Assembly (NCBI GenBank): GCA_013368375.1
Contig: JAACJP010000047.1
Coordinates: 1 to 64,000 of the forward strand
Origin: Tricholomella constricta
Lineage: Eukaryota > Basidiomycota > Agaricomycetes > Agaricales > Lyophyllaceae
Reading direction: 5' to 3'
DNA length: 64,000 nucleotides
Shown here: piece after piece, positions 10,540 to 22,500 of the stretch
Layout of the letters: each line of letters starts with the position of its first letter
Numbering within the stretch: the first letter of the stretch is position 1
The notes under the pieces: generated by a model
Told to the model about the DNA's origin: nothing
The model's input: only the letters and a program-made list of their open reading frames with translations
The model's database searches: none
Program-made: the position numbers and the translations under genes

Positions 10540-12020
10540 GGTACTCCGTCGCAGGGGCGAGGTGGAATTGAGCGCCAAAACGAGGGCGCAGGCGAGACGC
10601 ACTGGTGCAGGGGGTAGAGGTGTGGTGGTGGGTGCAGTCGTGATAGCGGTGGAGGGGGCCGGCGACGGGGACTAGCAGAGGCAGAGTTAATATCGATGCC
10701 GCGGTGAGTGCTCGGAGGATGCCTGAGTGGCAGAAGGGGTCGCCAGCGGCGACCTCGATCTTGGTGGTAGTGGTGAACGCACTGACGAGCGGTCTTGGGG
10801 TTAGCGAGAGAAGGGAGACGGAATGACGAGACAAACACACCTTGCTTGTCCGCGGGCTCTGGTGCGAGTTCTGAGGCGGGTGCACCCCAAGCAGCATCAG
10901 CAGCCTCCTTGTCTGAGCGTGGCTGCAACGGAACATCAAACTGGAGTAGACACACGCAGCAGAACCGAATACGAACCTCTTCGAAGCTGTATCGCCTGCC
11001 CGTGCTTTGGCTCCGGGTCCTCTCGTTCCTCCTCCGTCTCTGGGCCCACGTTCATGTGCAGCATCTCCCACATCCGCATCTACTTCTTCCCCATTTCCCC
11101 ACTCCCATCCCTACCCCCTTCCCATCCGGACCCCGCCCAATCTCTACCTCTCCCCGTTCCTCCAGAACCCACCACCCTCTTCCATGACGTCTCAAGCCCC
11201 CCTTCAGCGATGTGCCGGGCCGAATCCCCTGCCTCCGCTCTCTGACCCTCCCCTCCCTGTCCCTCCCAATGTTGCCATCGCTAGGAGGGTGGTATCGTCC
11301 TCGAGTTCGGGAGGCGTTGGCCACGGTTTGCGGTGTGGTTGGTCCTCTTCTGTGCTTGCGTCGCCGGTGATGGGGAGGGGGGCGAGTCCGAAGGCGAAGA
11401 GGGGGTGGAGGACGGCGTTGAGGAGGCACCCGCTCCTGACGAAGAGGGCGTGGTCGTCTGCGATGCCGGCGTGCAGTGCGAGATCGAGGGCCCGAGTTGG
11501 TGGACTAAAACTTTGGGGAGGTTGAGGTGGGCGTAGGCATTGAGCCGATCTGGAAGATAGGCAGCGCTGGAGGTGATGGTGTTGGTGTAGGGTGCGATGA
11601 CGGCTGCGGAGGGGATAGTTGCGGTGGTGTGTACGGCGTACGCCGGAGGCCAGATGCGTGAGATAGGGAGAGGGCAGTGGGGAGGGGGTGATGGTCAATT
11701 TGAGTGGGGATGGAGGGACGGGGGAGAGGGCGGTGATACCCCACCAGCCTTGGGCGTGGCGGCGGAGCTGCTTGCAGGTGGAGGGGGCGAGGATGACGTT
11801 GGACATGATGGGGCCATGGAAGTGCAGGAGGAGTGGCCAAAGTCGTTGCGTCGGCAGACAGGCGGCGAAGGAGGGAGTGGTGGAGTTGGGACTTGGGAGA
11901 TTTCGTGTCTGTAAAATTGCATAGACAGAAGTGAGCAGACGAATGACGATAAGAAATGCGCCGGTGATACACACAGAACGCGTTAACCCATGCCAACCTT
12001 CTGCTAAGTTCAAAGATTGA
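10540..12020 (-). pseudogene. Family G remnant (cassette 1)
   Basis: Reading from the right, the 5' part encodes a hydrophobic segment (VCITGAFLIVIRLLTSVYA, near 11,970-11,914), which could be a signal anchor. The same segment is seen as VRITNMCLIVIRLLISIYA at 55.4 kb and in part at 42.2 kb. Downstream are Pro/Ser-rich blocks and the DAAWGAP and LVSAFTTTTKIE blocks shared with 5.2-6.0 kb. The longest open frame (313 codons, 12,145-11,204) runs through the palindrome and through low-complexity sequence and changes frame relative to the paralogues. I read it as a shadow, not a real protein. Function unknown. Confidence 0.5.
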
Positions 12021-12023
12021 AAC

Positions 12024-12044
12024 GGCACCCTCACTGAGGGTGCC
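12024..12044. repeat. 21-bp perfect palindrome (right cap of cassette 1)
   Basis: Same arms as at 10,187, with the central base C instead of G. It lies about 50 bases upstream of the hydrophobic-segment block of the G remnant. The flanking sequence (tgccaacctt-ctgc) has counterparts beside the palindromes at 42,324 and 55,447. Confidence 0.95.
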
Positions 12045-12049
12045 GCACA

Positions 12050-13925
12050 AACAAAACACTCCAAGTTTTCGATGACTAAGCAGGTGGATTTTTGATTGCC
12101 GGCCCATACCTCCTGCGCAGGCTCGTCGCCCGCCTCCAAACCCACAGGCGCCTCGAATCCACTCGCCCTACATTGATTAGCCGTTCGAAAATTCCAGAAT
12201 CAGAATTTTAAGATGAGTCAGGCCGTCTGATCGATTTGCCATATGCATGCTGACGCGACACCCAGGGAATGATCACACCAACTGATCACAAAACCGTTCA
12301 GCAAGTATCTGGTGATGTACCGCGCCTGGTGAGTGCTTCCAAGCCATCTCGCCATCGTTTCACTCATTTATCTTACTGATGTTCTCTATTCTCTGACCCC
12401 CTTGCAGTGGACCGTATCCAACGAGGTGCATGCATTCGACATTACACCCGATGCATCCAAGACCCGAAGCATTCACCTCATCTCACTATGCAGCATTCGC
12501 ACAGGACGAAATACGTCAACTACGACCACGAGACGCACAGGCAGGCATCGATCGGCGAGCGGTGAGAGCTTTAGTAAGGCTTCTGGGATGGAAGGACAAA
12601 CTCGCTTCTGCGTCCTACTTTTCGAGCCCTTATCCACGACTAATCAAACTAACTTCACGCGTCTTGCAGATAGTTGGTTGCCCATCGGCACCTCAAGGCC
12701 TCAAGCACACTAGCCGTAAGTTCGTTCACTTCCCTCTCCTTTTGTCTGATGCAATCTCGTTCCATTCGCAGCTTCAGCATCGCCGCCGCTTCCATTCAAC
12801 GGCTCAAACGCCTCGAAGACGTAGGGTAAGTTGTGTTAATTTATCTTGAGTCTCGATTTGTGGACGCGAACTGAGTTACTGCCAACAGCAGCCACAACAC
12901 GATCTGCTCAACATCGTGTATGTTTCTTTCATGCGCATTCTCCTAGGCCCAACAATTTGTACAGGACACCACTGGAAAGCACCGTCCTGACGGCGATTCA
13001 CGGACGATTGAATTCGTAGTTGGACTTTTGTGATGAGTATCGATCCTCGGTGTGTACTGCCTCCCCTTGCGTCAATACCTTGACATAAAATTAATTCCCG
13101 CCCTCTTGTCACAGATCACAGGCGAATCGTCAACGCGTCAAGTGCACGGATGTCTTTGATGTCCTTGGTGTGTTGCCCATATCATATTATTCTGCCTAAA
13201 ACAGTCTAACATCTTCGAATGAGTGCAGACCATCGTCTGATTGACCGTTATTCGCTGCTCCGTTCGACCCAGCCCCTTCGCAAACAGTTAACTGACAACA
13301 TTCTATTTCTTATCACGCAGTCGTCCCATTTCTACTCGCCGACTGCCCCTACACGAGGACACGGGTGCGTCCATTGCTTCTTGAGACACGATCTACTTAC
13401 CAAGTGCGTCCATTGCTTCTCGAGACACGATCTACTTACCTCTTTGTTTTCACTGACCTTGCATCCACACTACAGATCGACACAGCTGCGATAACGATCT
13501 GCGGACGACGGAATATGATTTTAGATCCTCGAGGTAAGTTTTACCATGCAATTCAGCACACTGACATGACAGCTAAGGTCCGGATCATGCAGCGGGAGAT
13601 GAAAGCTACGCCCGGCGACGTGCGTGCATAGCAGTGTGAGGGGATCGGGAGCGTTTGAGGTGGAGAGTAAGTGGCACTCGAGGGAGACGGTGTAGGGAGA
13701 CGGTGTATGTTTTTTATGAGGCTGAGACCGTGTGGATGGGGGTGGGTTTGACTGGGGTTTGTAGTGTCTCAATCATTTTCTAGTATCAGAGGAACAATGT
13801 AAGCACCAGGTCGAATGCACAGAGGGATGACTTTAGTATGGTATGAGATCAAATACAACAAGTTCTGAAACCAGTTGAATAACTAAGTTGAGGATGATTA
13901 GGATGCTTTATATAGTAAAATAGAC
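12050..13925. other. Exon fragments, unassigned; one 39-bp tandem duplication
   Basis: Short open stretches with plausible splice signals on the plus strand (for example a GTAAGT near 12,827 after SIQRLKRLEDV, which resembles RLERLEHLERLERLEHR before a GTAAGC near 38,790). At 13,365 and 13,404 the sequence gtgcgtccattgcttct and the following 20 bases are duplicated. I cannot name a gene. Confidence 0.4.
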
Positions 13926-13929
13926 CATT

Positions 13930-14773
13930 TCAGTAACAAAGACTATTAGAAGAAGCAGTTACTCAGTATGAAGTGGTGTTCGGTGGTACTGGTTGGAAGG
14001 GAGCCGCTCTCGGTGGTCATTTTCATACATTCCACTACATGTTTTGTATTGCACCAAAGCATAATTGAACAGCGAGAGGGGGGTACTACAACAACAAGCA
14101 ATGTTTTGGGCAGTCGAGGCAGTGGGGACAGGCCGCATGAACACGACACAGTGCGCGGTGGGTGGGGCAGAATGGCTGGAGGCGGTGACCGGCAATTGCC
14201 GAGGCGCGCTTCCCGCGCCCGCGCGCAGGTCACAAAGATCCCTGACGCCTTTCAACAGTTCAGCCGCGCCGCCTCCAGGAAATTCAGGATGAGGGAAGAT
14301 CCAAATTACGCAGCGCGCGCACAAATTTTTGTGGGTGGCGCACTTGTAGTAAATATTTTAGAAATTGAAAACCGCCCCGAGCGGACTTTTAGCACAGCCA
14401 CATCAGCCACCCACCCGAACCCGCCACACAAAATTGTCTATAGCTCACTCAATTCTTCACCGATTTTCTTAAAAAAAAGTGCGCGAGCCATCGAATGTAT
14501 ATACAAACGTCATCCAATACCAAGACCTCGGATGTGGAAGCGTTGAAGATACTCAATAGTGTACTTTCCCACGCTTTTGCCCCTCTTTTCGGTGGTCCAT
14601 AGCACCCCCGAGAATACATATCTCGTCAAACGAATTAGTGCGCGAGCTAGAGGACATGTAAAAGTATATATTTTACTGTTGGTTTGACCCAGATTGCTTG
14701 TTTCAATCTTGAGAAAAATCGGGTCCAAAATCTGAATGGATAACGGGGCGTTATCCGCCCCGCCAATGACTAG
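13930..14773 (+). mobile_element. H1 element, copy A (Helitron-like, non-autonomous)
   Basis: First of five copies of an element of about 0.8-0.9 kb. Its right end is sharp: an 8-base stem GGATAACG with a 3-base loop (14,738-14,756), 13 bases, then CTAG (14,770-14,773). A hairpin about 10-15 bases before a terminal CTRR is the known 3' end of Helitrons. The internal sequence includes a GC-rich gcgcgcttcccgcgcccgcg tract and tagtaaatattttagaa. The left end is gradual: similarity to other copies fades around 13,940. There is no coding capacity for a Rep/helicase. Right flank is the start of an H2 element. Confidence 0.7.
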
Positions 14774-15672
14774 GACGTGGTCACTACATACTGTCACTTG
14801 GGTGTGACCTGAGTCATGATGTGGCTGTGTAGTGGACACTACACAGCCACCATCCAGTGTGACAGTTACTTGGGTGTGACCAACGTGGCACATCTGATGT
14901 GTTATCACTGATCACACACTATATTCTGAAGCCGAAACTCTAACCGAGACACGAGAAAAAACGTTCCCATACCCTAATCTCTAACCGAGACACCCGAAGC
15001 TCTAACGCAAACCTCTAACCGGTTGCCGGGTACGCCACTCGCTGAGTATGCCACTCGCTGGGTACGCCATAGCTCGTAACTCAAGATCTGAGCGTCGGTT
15101 CTCCGAGTATTGTTGGATCTGGGGCCTTTTAACACTCCTCTTTCACATTACAAAGTTCCAGCGAGAACCGAATAAATGCTACGAAGATACAACATGTCCT
15201 CCTCCTGATACGACAACTGATAAGCTCGTAACTTGAGATCTGAGCGCCGGTTCTCGAAGATCTGTTGGATCTGATGCATTTTAATACTCCTCTTTCATAT
15301 TATAAACTTCCAGCGAGAACCGAATAAATGCTGCCGAGATACCACATGTCCTCCTGCTGATACCGACCATTGATAAGCTCGTAACCCAAGATCCGAGCGC
15401 CGGTTCTCGAAGTTCTGCTGGATCCGGGGGCCTCTAATACTCCCCTTTCACATTATAAACTTTCCAGCGAGAACCGCATAAATGCTGCCATGCTATTCCC
15501 TCATCAGTCATATTTCCACCAAACACCTATTAGTTTTCCAATTTTAACCCGGTTCTCCGAGCACCACAGCCAACTGACATTCCTACCATCCATCCCCATC
15601 TTTTGTACCAGCCAGATAGTTGCACCGTCACGGGGCGCACTGGCCCGGCCAGTGCGCGGCACATTATGTTAG
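14774..15672 (+). mobile_element. H2 element, long copy 1
   Basis: Order: a 30-base palindrome with a GTGGCTGTGTAGTG stem (within 14,820-14,850) flanked by direct repeats acttgggtgtgacc; a CTCTAAC-rich module (14,935-15,025) shared with the 1.48-kb satellite; three units of about 153 bp starting near 15,067, 15,222 and 15,375; a conserved 3' region; a terminal hairpin with 11-base stem GCGCACTGGCC (15,635-15,657); and the end TTAG (15,669-15,672). It resembles a non-autonomous Helitron/Helentron with internal minisatellite units. No protein gene. Confidence 0.65.
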
Positions 15673-16556
15673 GTGTGACCTGAGTCATGATGTGGCTGTG
15701 TAGTGGACACTACACAGCCACCATCCAGTGTGACAGTTACTTGGGTGTGACCAACATGGCACATCTGACGTGTTATCACTGATCACACACTATATTCTGA
15801 AGCCGAAACTCTAACCGAGACACGAGAAAAAACGTTCCCATACCCTAATCTCTAACCGAGACACCCGAAGCTCTAACGCAAACCTCTAACTCAAACCTCT
15901 AACCGGTTGCCGGGTACGCCACTCGCTGAGTACACCACTCGCTGGGTACGCCATAGCTCGTAACTCAAGATCTGAGCGCCGGTTCTCCGAGATCTGTTGG
16001 AACTGGGGCCTTTTAATACTCCCCTTTCAGATTATAAAGTTCCAGCGAGAACCGAATAAATTCTACAGAGATACAACATGTCCTCCTCCTGACACCACAA
16101 CTGATAAGCTCGTAACTTGAGATCTGAGCGCCGGTTCTCGAAGATCTGTTGGATCTGATGCCTTTTAATACTCCTCTTTCATATTCTAAACTTCCAGTGA
16201 GAACCGAATAAATGCTGCCGAGATACCACATGTCCTCCTACTGATACCGACCATTGATAAGCTCGTAACTCAAGATCCGAGCGCCGGTTCTCGAAGTTCT
16301 GTTGGATCCGGGGGCCTCTAATACTCCCCTTTCACATTATAAACTTTCCAGCGAGAACCGCATAAATGCTGACATGCTATTCCCTCATCAGTCATATTTC
16401 CACCAAACACCCGTTACTTTTACAATTTTCACCCGGTTCTCTTAGCACATGAGCCAACTCATATTTCTACCATCCATCCCCATCATTTGTACCAGCCAGA
16501 TAGTTGCACCGTTACGCGACACACTGGCCCGGCCAGTGTGCGGCACATTATGTTAG
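15673..16556 (+). mobile_element. H2 element, long copy 2, head-to-tail with copy 1
   Basis: Joined directly to the TTAG of copy 1, with about 30 bases missing from its 5' end. Three internal units start near 15,956, 16,108 and 16,258. The terminal hairpin (16,520-16,540) has changed on both arms (CACACTGGCC with GGCCAGTGTG), so pairing is kept. Its TTAG (16,553-16,556) is fused to the first unit of the satellite array. Confidence 0.7.
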
Positions 16557-19500
16557 GCACCCGAAGCTCTAACCCAAACCTCTAACCGGTTGCTGGGTAT
16601 GCCATTCGCTGGGTACGCCATGTGTCACATACGCCAGTCACCTCCCACGCACCACGTTCAGTCGCAGGTCGTGTTCCTGAAAGCATCAGCCAGACGGTTT
16701 GAAAGGTCTATCAGTGACCGACAATCCCCAACAGCATATGTAGCTGTACATTTTTTCTCTTGAGCTTCAAAGGAATGCCAACCGTTGCGATCAGCACATG
16801 CATGCACAACAACGTTCACGCAAGCAAACTTACTGTCAGGATCACAACAAAACAAGTACGCACCAAAGAGCTCGACTTCAATGGCTTTCACCCGTCACTC
16901 ATTAGTTATTGCGTTGCTAGATCATATTGACCTGTCGCTCATCGGCTACGTCAATTGCAGTGAAAGTCGTCGTTGCGTATACTCAAAGATATCCCTACAC
17001 CCTCCCTCGCTCTCGTTAGAACGTATCCCTCAAACGACATCTCATCAAAACGTGCCACTAGTCGTACATAATTTATCGTCCTTGCTGAGAATACTAGCTT
17101 TTACGCAAAGCAGACTGCCCGTCAGATTCTACATTGCCTCGCTAGCATTGGATTTGCGTCGTCAGGAACATCATAAAATTGTCCCGCTAGTGGTACGAAA
17201 TTTAATTTATTGTACTTGCTGAGAATACTAGCGTTCACGCAAATTGCTCATGTGCGCATCAGCTTCTACGTTGCCCCGCTGGTGTCAGGAACAATCATGT
17301 GCAGTGTGTTTGATTTGACTTGCATCTCGCTGCAAGCAAACTTCTGTACGTAGCTAGTCTGATCTATTATACTGCCGCTAGTCGTACGTAGCTAGTCGGA
17401 CCTGTTATACTCGCTCAGAATACTGGCTTTCTATCAAACAAACAGACCGCACGTCAGATTTTACATTGCCTCGCTGGCATTTGTTTTTATTTGCATTTGT
17501 TTGAACATGTATGCACGGCACCCTCAGTGAGGGTGTGCCCATGCTCCCAAGAAAACCAACCGTCCGTCGGGATCATAACAAAAGAAGTACACACCTCCTT
17601 GACCTGTCGCTCATTGGCTTCGTCGATTGCAGTGAGAGTTGTTGTTACGTATGGCCAAGGCTTACTCAAATGTGTCGCTAGACTTAAACAATGTCTCGTA
17701 AAAACATGCGACTAGTCGTACATAATTTACTGTACTTGCTGAGAATACTAGCGCTCACGCAAACTGCCCGTATTGCACATCAGATTTTACATTGCCTTGC
17801 TGGCATAATAAGTTGTGTAATTTATTGTACTTGCTCAGAATACGTTAACGCAAATTGCCCGTCAGATTTTATGTTGCCTCGCTGGCATTGGATTTGCATT
17901 GTCAGGAGGGATTAATTGTGTGCGGTGCATTTGATTTGACTTGCATCTCGCTCCATCTTTTCAGACAGAACATGTTTCCGAACCTTAACCGAAACACAAG
18001 CAGAAACGTTCCCAACCCAAAACTCTAACCGAGGCACCCGAAGCTCTAACCCAAACCTCTAACCGGTTGCTGGGTATGCCATTCGCTGGGTACGCCATGT
18101 GTCACATACGCCAGTCACCTCCCACGCACCACGTTCAGTCGCAGGTCGTGTTCCTGAAAGCATCAGCCAGACGGTTTGAAAGGTCTATCAGTGACCGACA
18201 ATCCCCAACAGCATATGTAGCTGTACGTTTTTTCTCTTGAGCTTCAAAGGAATGCCAACCGTTGCGATCAGCACATGCATGCACAACAACGTTCACGCAA
18301 GCAAACTTACTGTCAGGATCACAACAAAACAAGTACGCACCAAAGAGCTCGACTTCAATGGCTTTCACCCGTCACTCATTAGTTATTGCGTTGCTAGATC
18401 ATATTGACCTGTCGCTCATCGGCTACGTCAATTGCAGTGAAAGTCGTCGTTGCGTATACTCAAAGATATCCCTACACCCTCCCTCGCTCTCGTTAGAACG
18501 TATCCCTCAAACGACATCTCATCAAAACGTGCCACTAGTCGTACATAATTTATCGTCCTTGCTGAGAATACTAGCTTTTACGCAAAGCAGACTGCCCGTC
18601 AGATTCTACATTGCCTCGCTAGCATTGGATTTGCGTCGTCAGGAACATCATAAAATTGTCCCGCTAGTGGTACGAAATTTAATTTATTGTACTTGCTGAG
18701 AATACTAGCGTTCACGCAAATTGCTCATGTGCGCATCAGCTTCTACGTTGCCCCGCTGGTGTCAGGAACAATCATGTGCAGTGTGTTTGATTTGACTTGC
18801 ATCTCGCTGCAAGCAAACTTCTGTACGTAGCTAGTCTGATCTATTATACTGCCGCTAGTCGTACGTAGCTAGTCGGACCTGTTATACTCGCTCAGAATAC
18901 TGGCTTTCTATCAAACAAACAGACCGCACGTCAGATTTTACATTGCCTCGCTGGCATTTGTTTTTATTTGCATTTGTTTGAACATGTATGCACGGCACCC
19001 TCAGTGAGGGTGTGCCCATGCTCCCAAGAAAACCAACCGTCCGTCGGGATCATAACAAAAGAAGTACACACCTCCTTGACCTGTCGCTCATTGGCTTCGT
19101 CGATTGCAGTGAGAGTTGTTGTTACGTATAGCCAAGGCTTACTCAAATGTGTCGCTAGACTTAAACAATGTCTCGTAAAAACATGCGACTAGTCGTACAT
19201 AATTTACTGTACTTGCTGAGAATACTAGCGCTCACGCAAACTGCCCGTATTGCACATCAGATTTTACATTGCCTTGCTGGCATAATAAGTTGTGTAATTT
19301 ATTGTACTTGCTCAGAATACATTAACGCAAATTGCCCGTCAGATTTTATGTTGCCTCGCTGGCATTGGATTTGCATTGTCAGGAGGGATTAATTGTGTGC
19401 GGTGCATTTGATTTGACTTGCATCTCGCTCCATCTTTTCAGACAGAACATGTTTCCGAACCTTAACCGAAACACAAGCAGAAACGTTCCCAACCCAAAAC

Positions 19501-22500
19501 TCTAACCGAGGCACCCGAAGCTCTAACCCAAACCTCTAACCGGTTGCTGGGTATGCCATTCGCTGGGTACGCCATGTGTCACATACGCCAGTCACCTCCC
19601 ACGCACCACGTTCAGTCGCAGGTCGTGTTCCTGAAAGCATCAGCCAGACGGTTTGAAAGGTCTATCAGTGACCGACAATCCCCAACAGCATATGTAGCTG
19701 TACGTTTTTTCTCTTGAGCTTCAAAGGAATGCCAACCGTTGCGATCAGCACATGCATGCACAACAACGTTCACGCAAGCAAACTTACTGTCAGGATCACA
19801 ACAAAACAAGTACGCACCAAAGAGCTCGACTTCAATGGCTTTCACCCGTCACTCATTAGTTATTGCGTTGCTAGATCATATTGACCTGTCGCTCATCGGC
19901 TACGTCAATTGCAGTGAAAGTCGTCGTTGCGTATACTCAAAGATATCCCTACACCCTCCCTCGCTCTCGTTAGAACGTATCCCTCAAACGACATCTCATC
20001 AAAACGTGCCACTAGTCGTACATAATTTATCGTCCTTGCTGAGAATACTAGCTTTTACGCAAAGCAGACTGCCCGTCAGATTCTACATTGCCTCGCTAGC
20101 ATTGGATTTGCGTCGTCAGGAACATCATAAAATTGTCCCGCTAGTGGTACGAAATTTAATTTATTGTACTTGCTGAGAATACTAGCGTTCACGCAAATTG
20201 CTCATGTGCGCATCAGCTTCTACGTTGCCCCGCTGGTGTCAGGAACAATCATGTGCAGTGTGTTTGATTTGACTTGCATCTCGCTGCAAGCAAACTTCTG
20301 TACGTAGCTAGTCTGATCTATTATACTGCCGCTAGTCGTACGTAGCTAGTCGGACCTGTTATACTCGCTCAGAATACTGGCTTTCTATCAAACAAACAGA
20401 CCGCACGTCAGATTTTACATTGCCTCGCTGGCATTTGTTTTTATTTGCATTTGTTTGAACATGTATGCACGGCACCCTCAGTGAGGGTGTGCCCATGCTC
20501 CCAAGAAAACCAACCGTCCATCGGGATCATAACAAAAGAAGTACACACCTCCTTGACCTGTCGCTCATTGGCTTCGTCGATTGCAGTGAGAGTTGTTGTT
20601 ACGTATGGCCAAGGCTTACTCAAATGTGTCGCTAGACTTAAACAATGTCTCGTAAAAACATGCGACTAGTCGTACATAATTTACTGTACTTGCTGAGAAT
20701 ACTAGCGCTCACGCAAACTGCCCGTATTGCACATCAGATTTTACATTGCCTTGCTGGCATAATAAGTTGTGTAATTTATTGTACTTGCTCAGAATACATT
20801 AACGCAAATTGCCCGTCAGATTTTATGTTGCCTCGCTGGCATTGGATTTGCATTGTCAGGAGGGATTAATTGTGTGCGGTGCATTTGATTTGACTTGCAT
20901 CTCGCTCCATCTTTTCAGACAGAACATGTTTCCGAACCTTAACCGAAACACAAGCAGAAACGTTCCCAACCCAAAACTCTAACCGAGGCACCCGAAGCTC
21001 TAACCCAAACCTCTAACCGGTTGCTGGGTATGCCATTCGCTGGGTACGCCATGTGTCACATACGCCAGTCACCTCCCACGCACCACGTTCAGTCGCAGGT
21101 CGTGTTCCTGAAAGCATCAGCCAGACGGTTTGAAAGGTCTATCAGTGACCGACAATCCCCAACAGCATATGTAGCTGTACGTTTTTTCTCTTGAGCTTCA
21201 AAGGAATGCCAACCGTTGCGATCAGCACATGCATGCACAACAACGTTCACGCAAGCAAACTTACTGTCAGGATCACAACAAAACAAGTACGCACCAAAGA
21301 GCTCGACTTCAATGGCTTTCACCCGTCACTCATTAGTTATTGCGTTGCTAGATCATATTGACCTGTCGCTCATCGGCTACGTCAATTGCAGTGAAAGTCG
21401 TCGTTGCGTATACTCAAAGATATCCCTACACCCTCCCTCGCTCTCGTTAGAACGTATCCCTCAAACGACATCTCATCAAAACGTGCCACTAGTCGTACAT
21501 AATTTATCGTCCTTGCTGAGAATACTAGCTTTTACGCAAAGCAGACTGCCCGTCAGATTCTACATTGCCTCGCTAGCATTGGATTTGCGTCGTCAGGAAC
21601 ATCATAAAATTGTCCCGCTAGTGGTACGAAATTTAATTTATTGTACTTGCTGAGAATACTAGCGTTCACGCAAATTGCTCATGTGCGCATCAGCTTCTAC
21701 GTTGCCCCGCTGGTGTCAGGAACAATCATGTGCAGTGTGTTTGATTTGACTTGCATCTCGCTGCAAGCAAACTTCTGTACGTAGCTAGTCTGATCTATTA
21801 TACTGCCGCTAGTCGTACGTAGCTAGTCGGACCTGTTATACTCGCTCAGAATACTGGCTTTCTATCAAACAAACAGACCGCACGTCAGATTTTACATTGC
21901 CTCGCTGGCATTTGTTTTTATTTGCATTTGTTTGAACATGTATGCACGGCACCCTCAGTGAGGGTGTGCCCATGCTCCCAAGAAAACCAACCGTCCGTCG
22001 GGATCATAACAAAAGAAGTACACACCTCCTTGACCTGTCGCTCATTGGCTTCGTCGATTGCAGTGAGAGTTGTTGTTACGTATGGCCAAGGCTTACTCAA
22101 ATGTGTCGCTAGACTTAAACAATGTCTCGTAAAAACATGCGACTAGTCGTACATAATTTACTGTACTTGCTGAGAATACTAGCGCTCACGCAAACTGCCC
22201 GTATTGCACATCAGATTTTACATTGCCTTGCTGGCATAATAAGTTGTGTAATTTATTGTACTTGCTCAGAATACATTAACGCAAATTGCCCGTCAGATTT
22301 TATGTTGCCTCGCTGGCATTGGATTTGCATTGTCAGGAGGGATTAATTGTGTGCGGTGCATTTGATTTGACTTGCATCTCGCTCCATCTTTTCAGACAGA
22401 ACATGTTTCCGAACCTTAACCGAAACACAAGCAGAAACGTTCCCAACCCAAAACTCTAACCGAGGCACCCGAAGCTCTAACCCAAACCTCTAACCGGTTG

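Noticed and set aside
11204..12145. A 313-codon minus-strand frame as an intact gene
   Set aside because: It passes through the palindrome and intergenic sequence and changes frame relative to the G copies at 42 and 55 kb.
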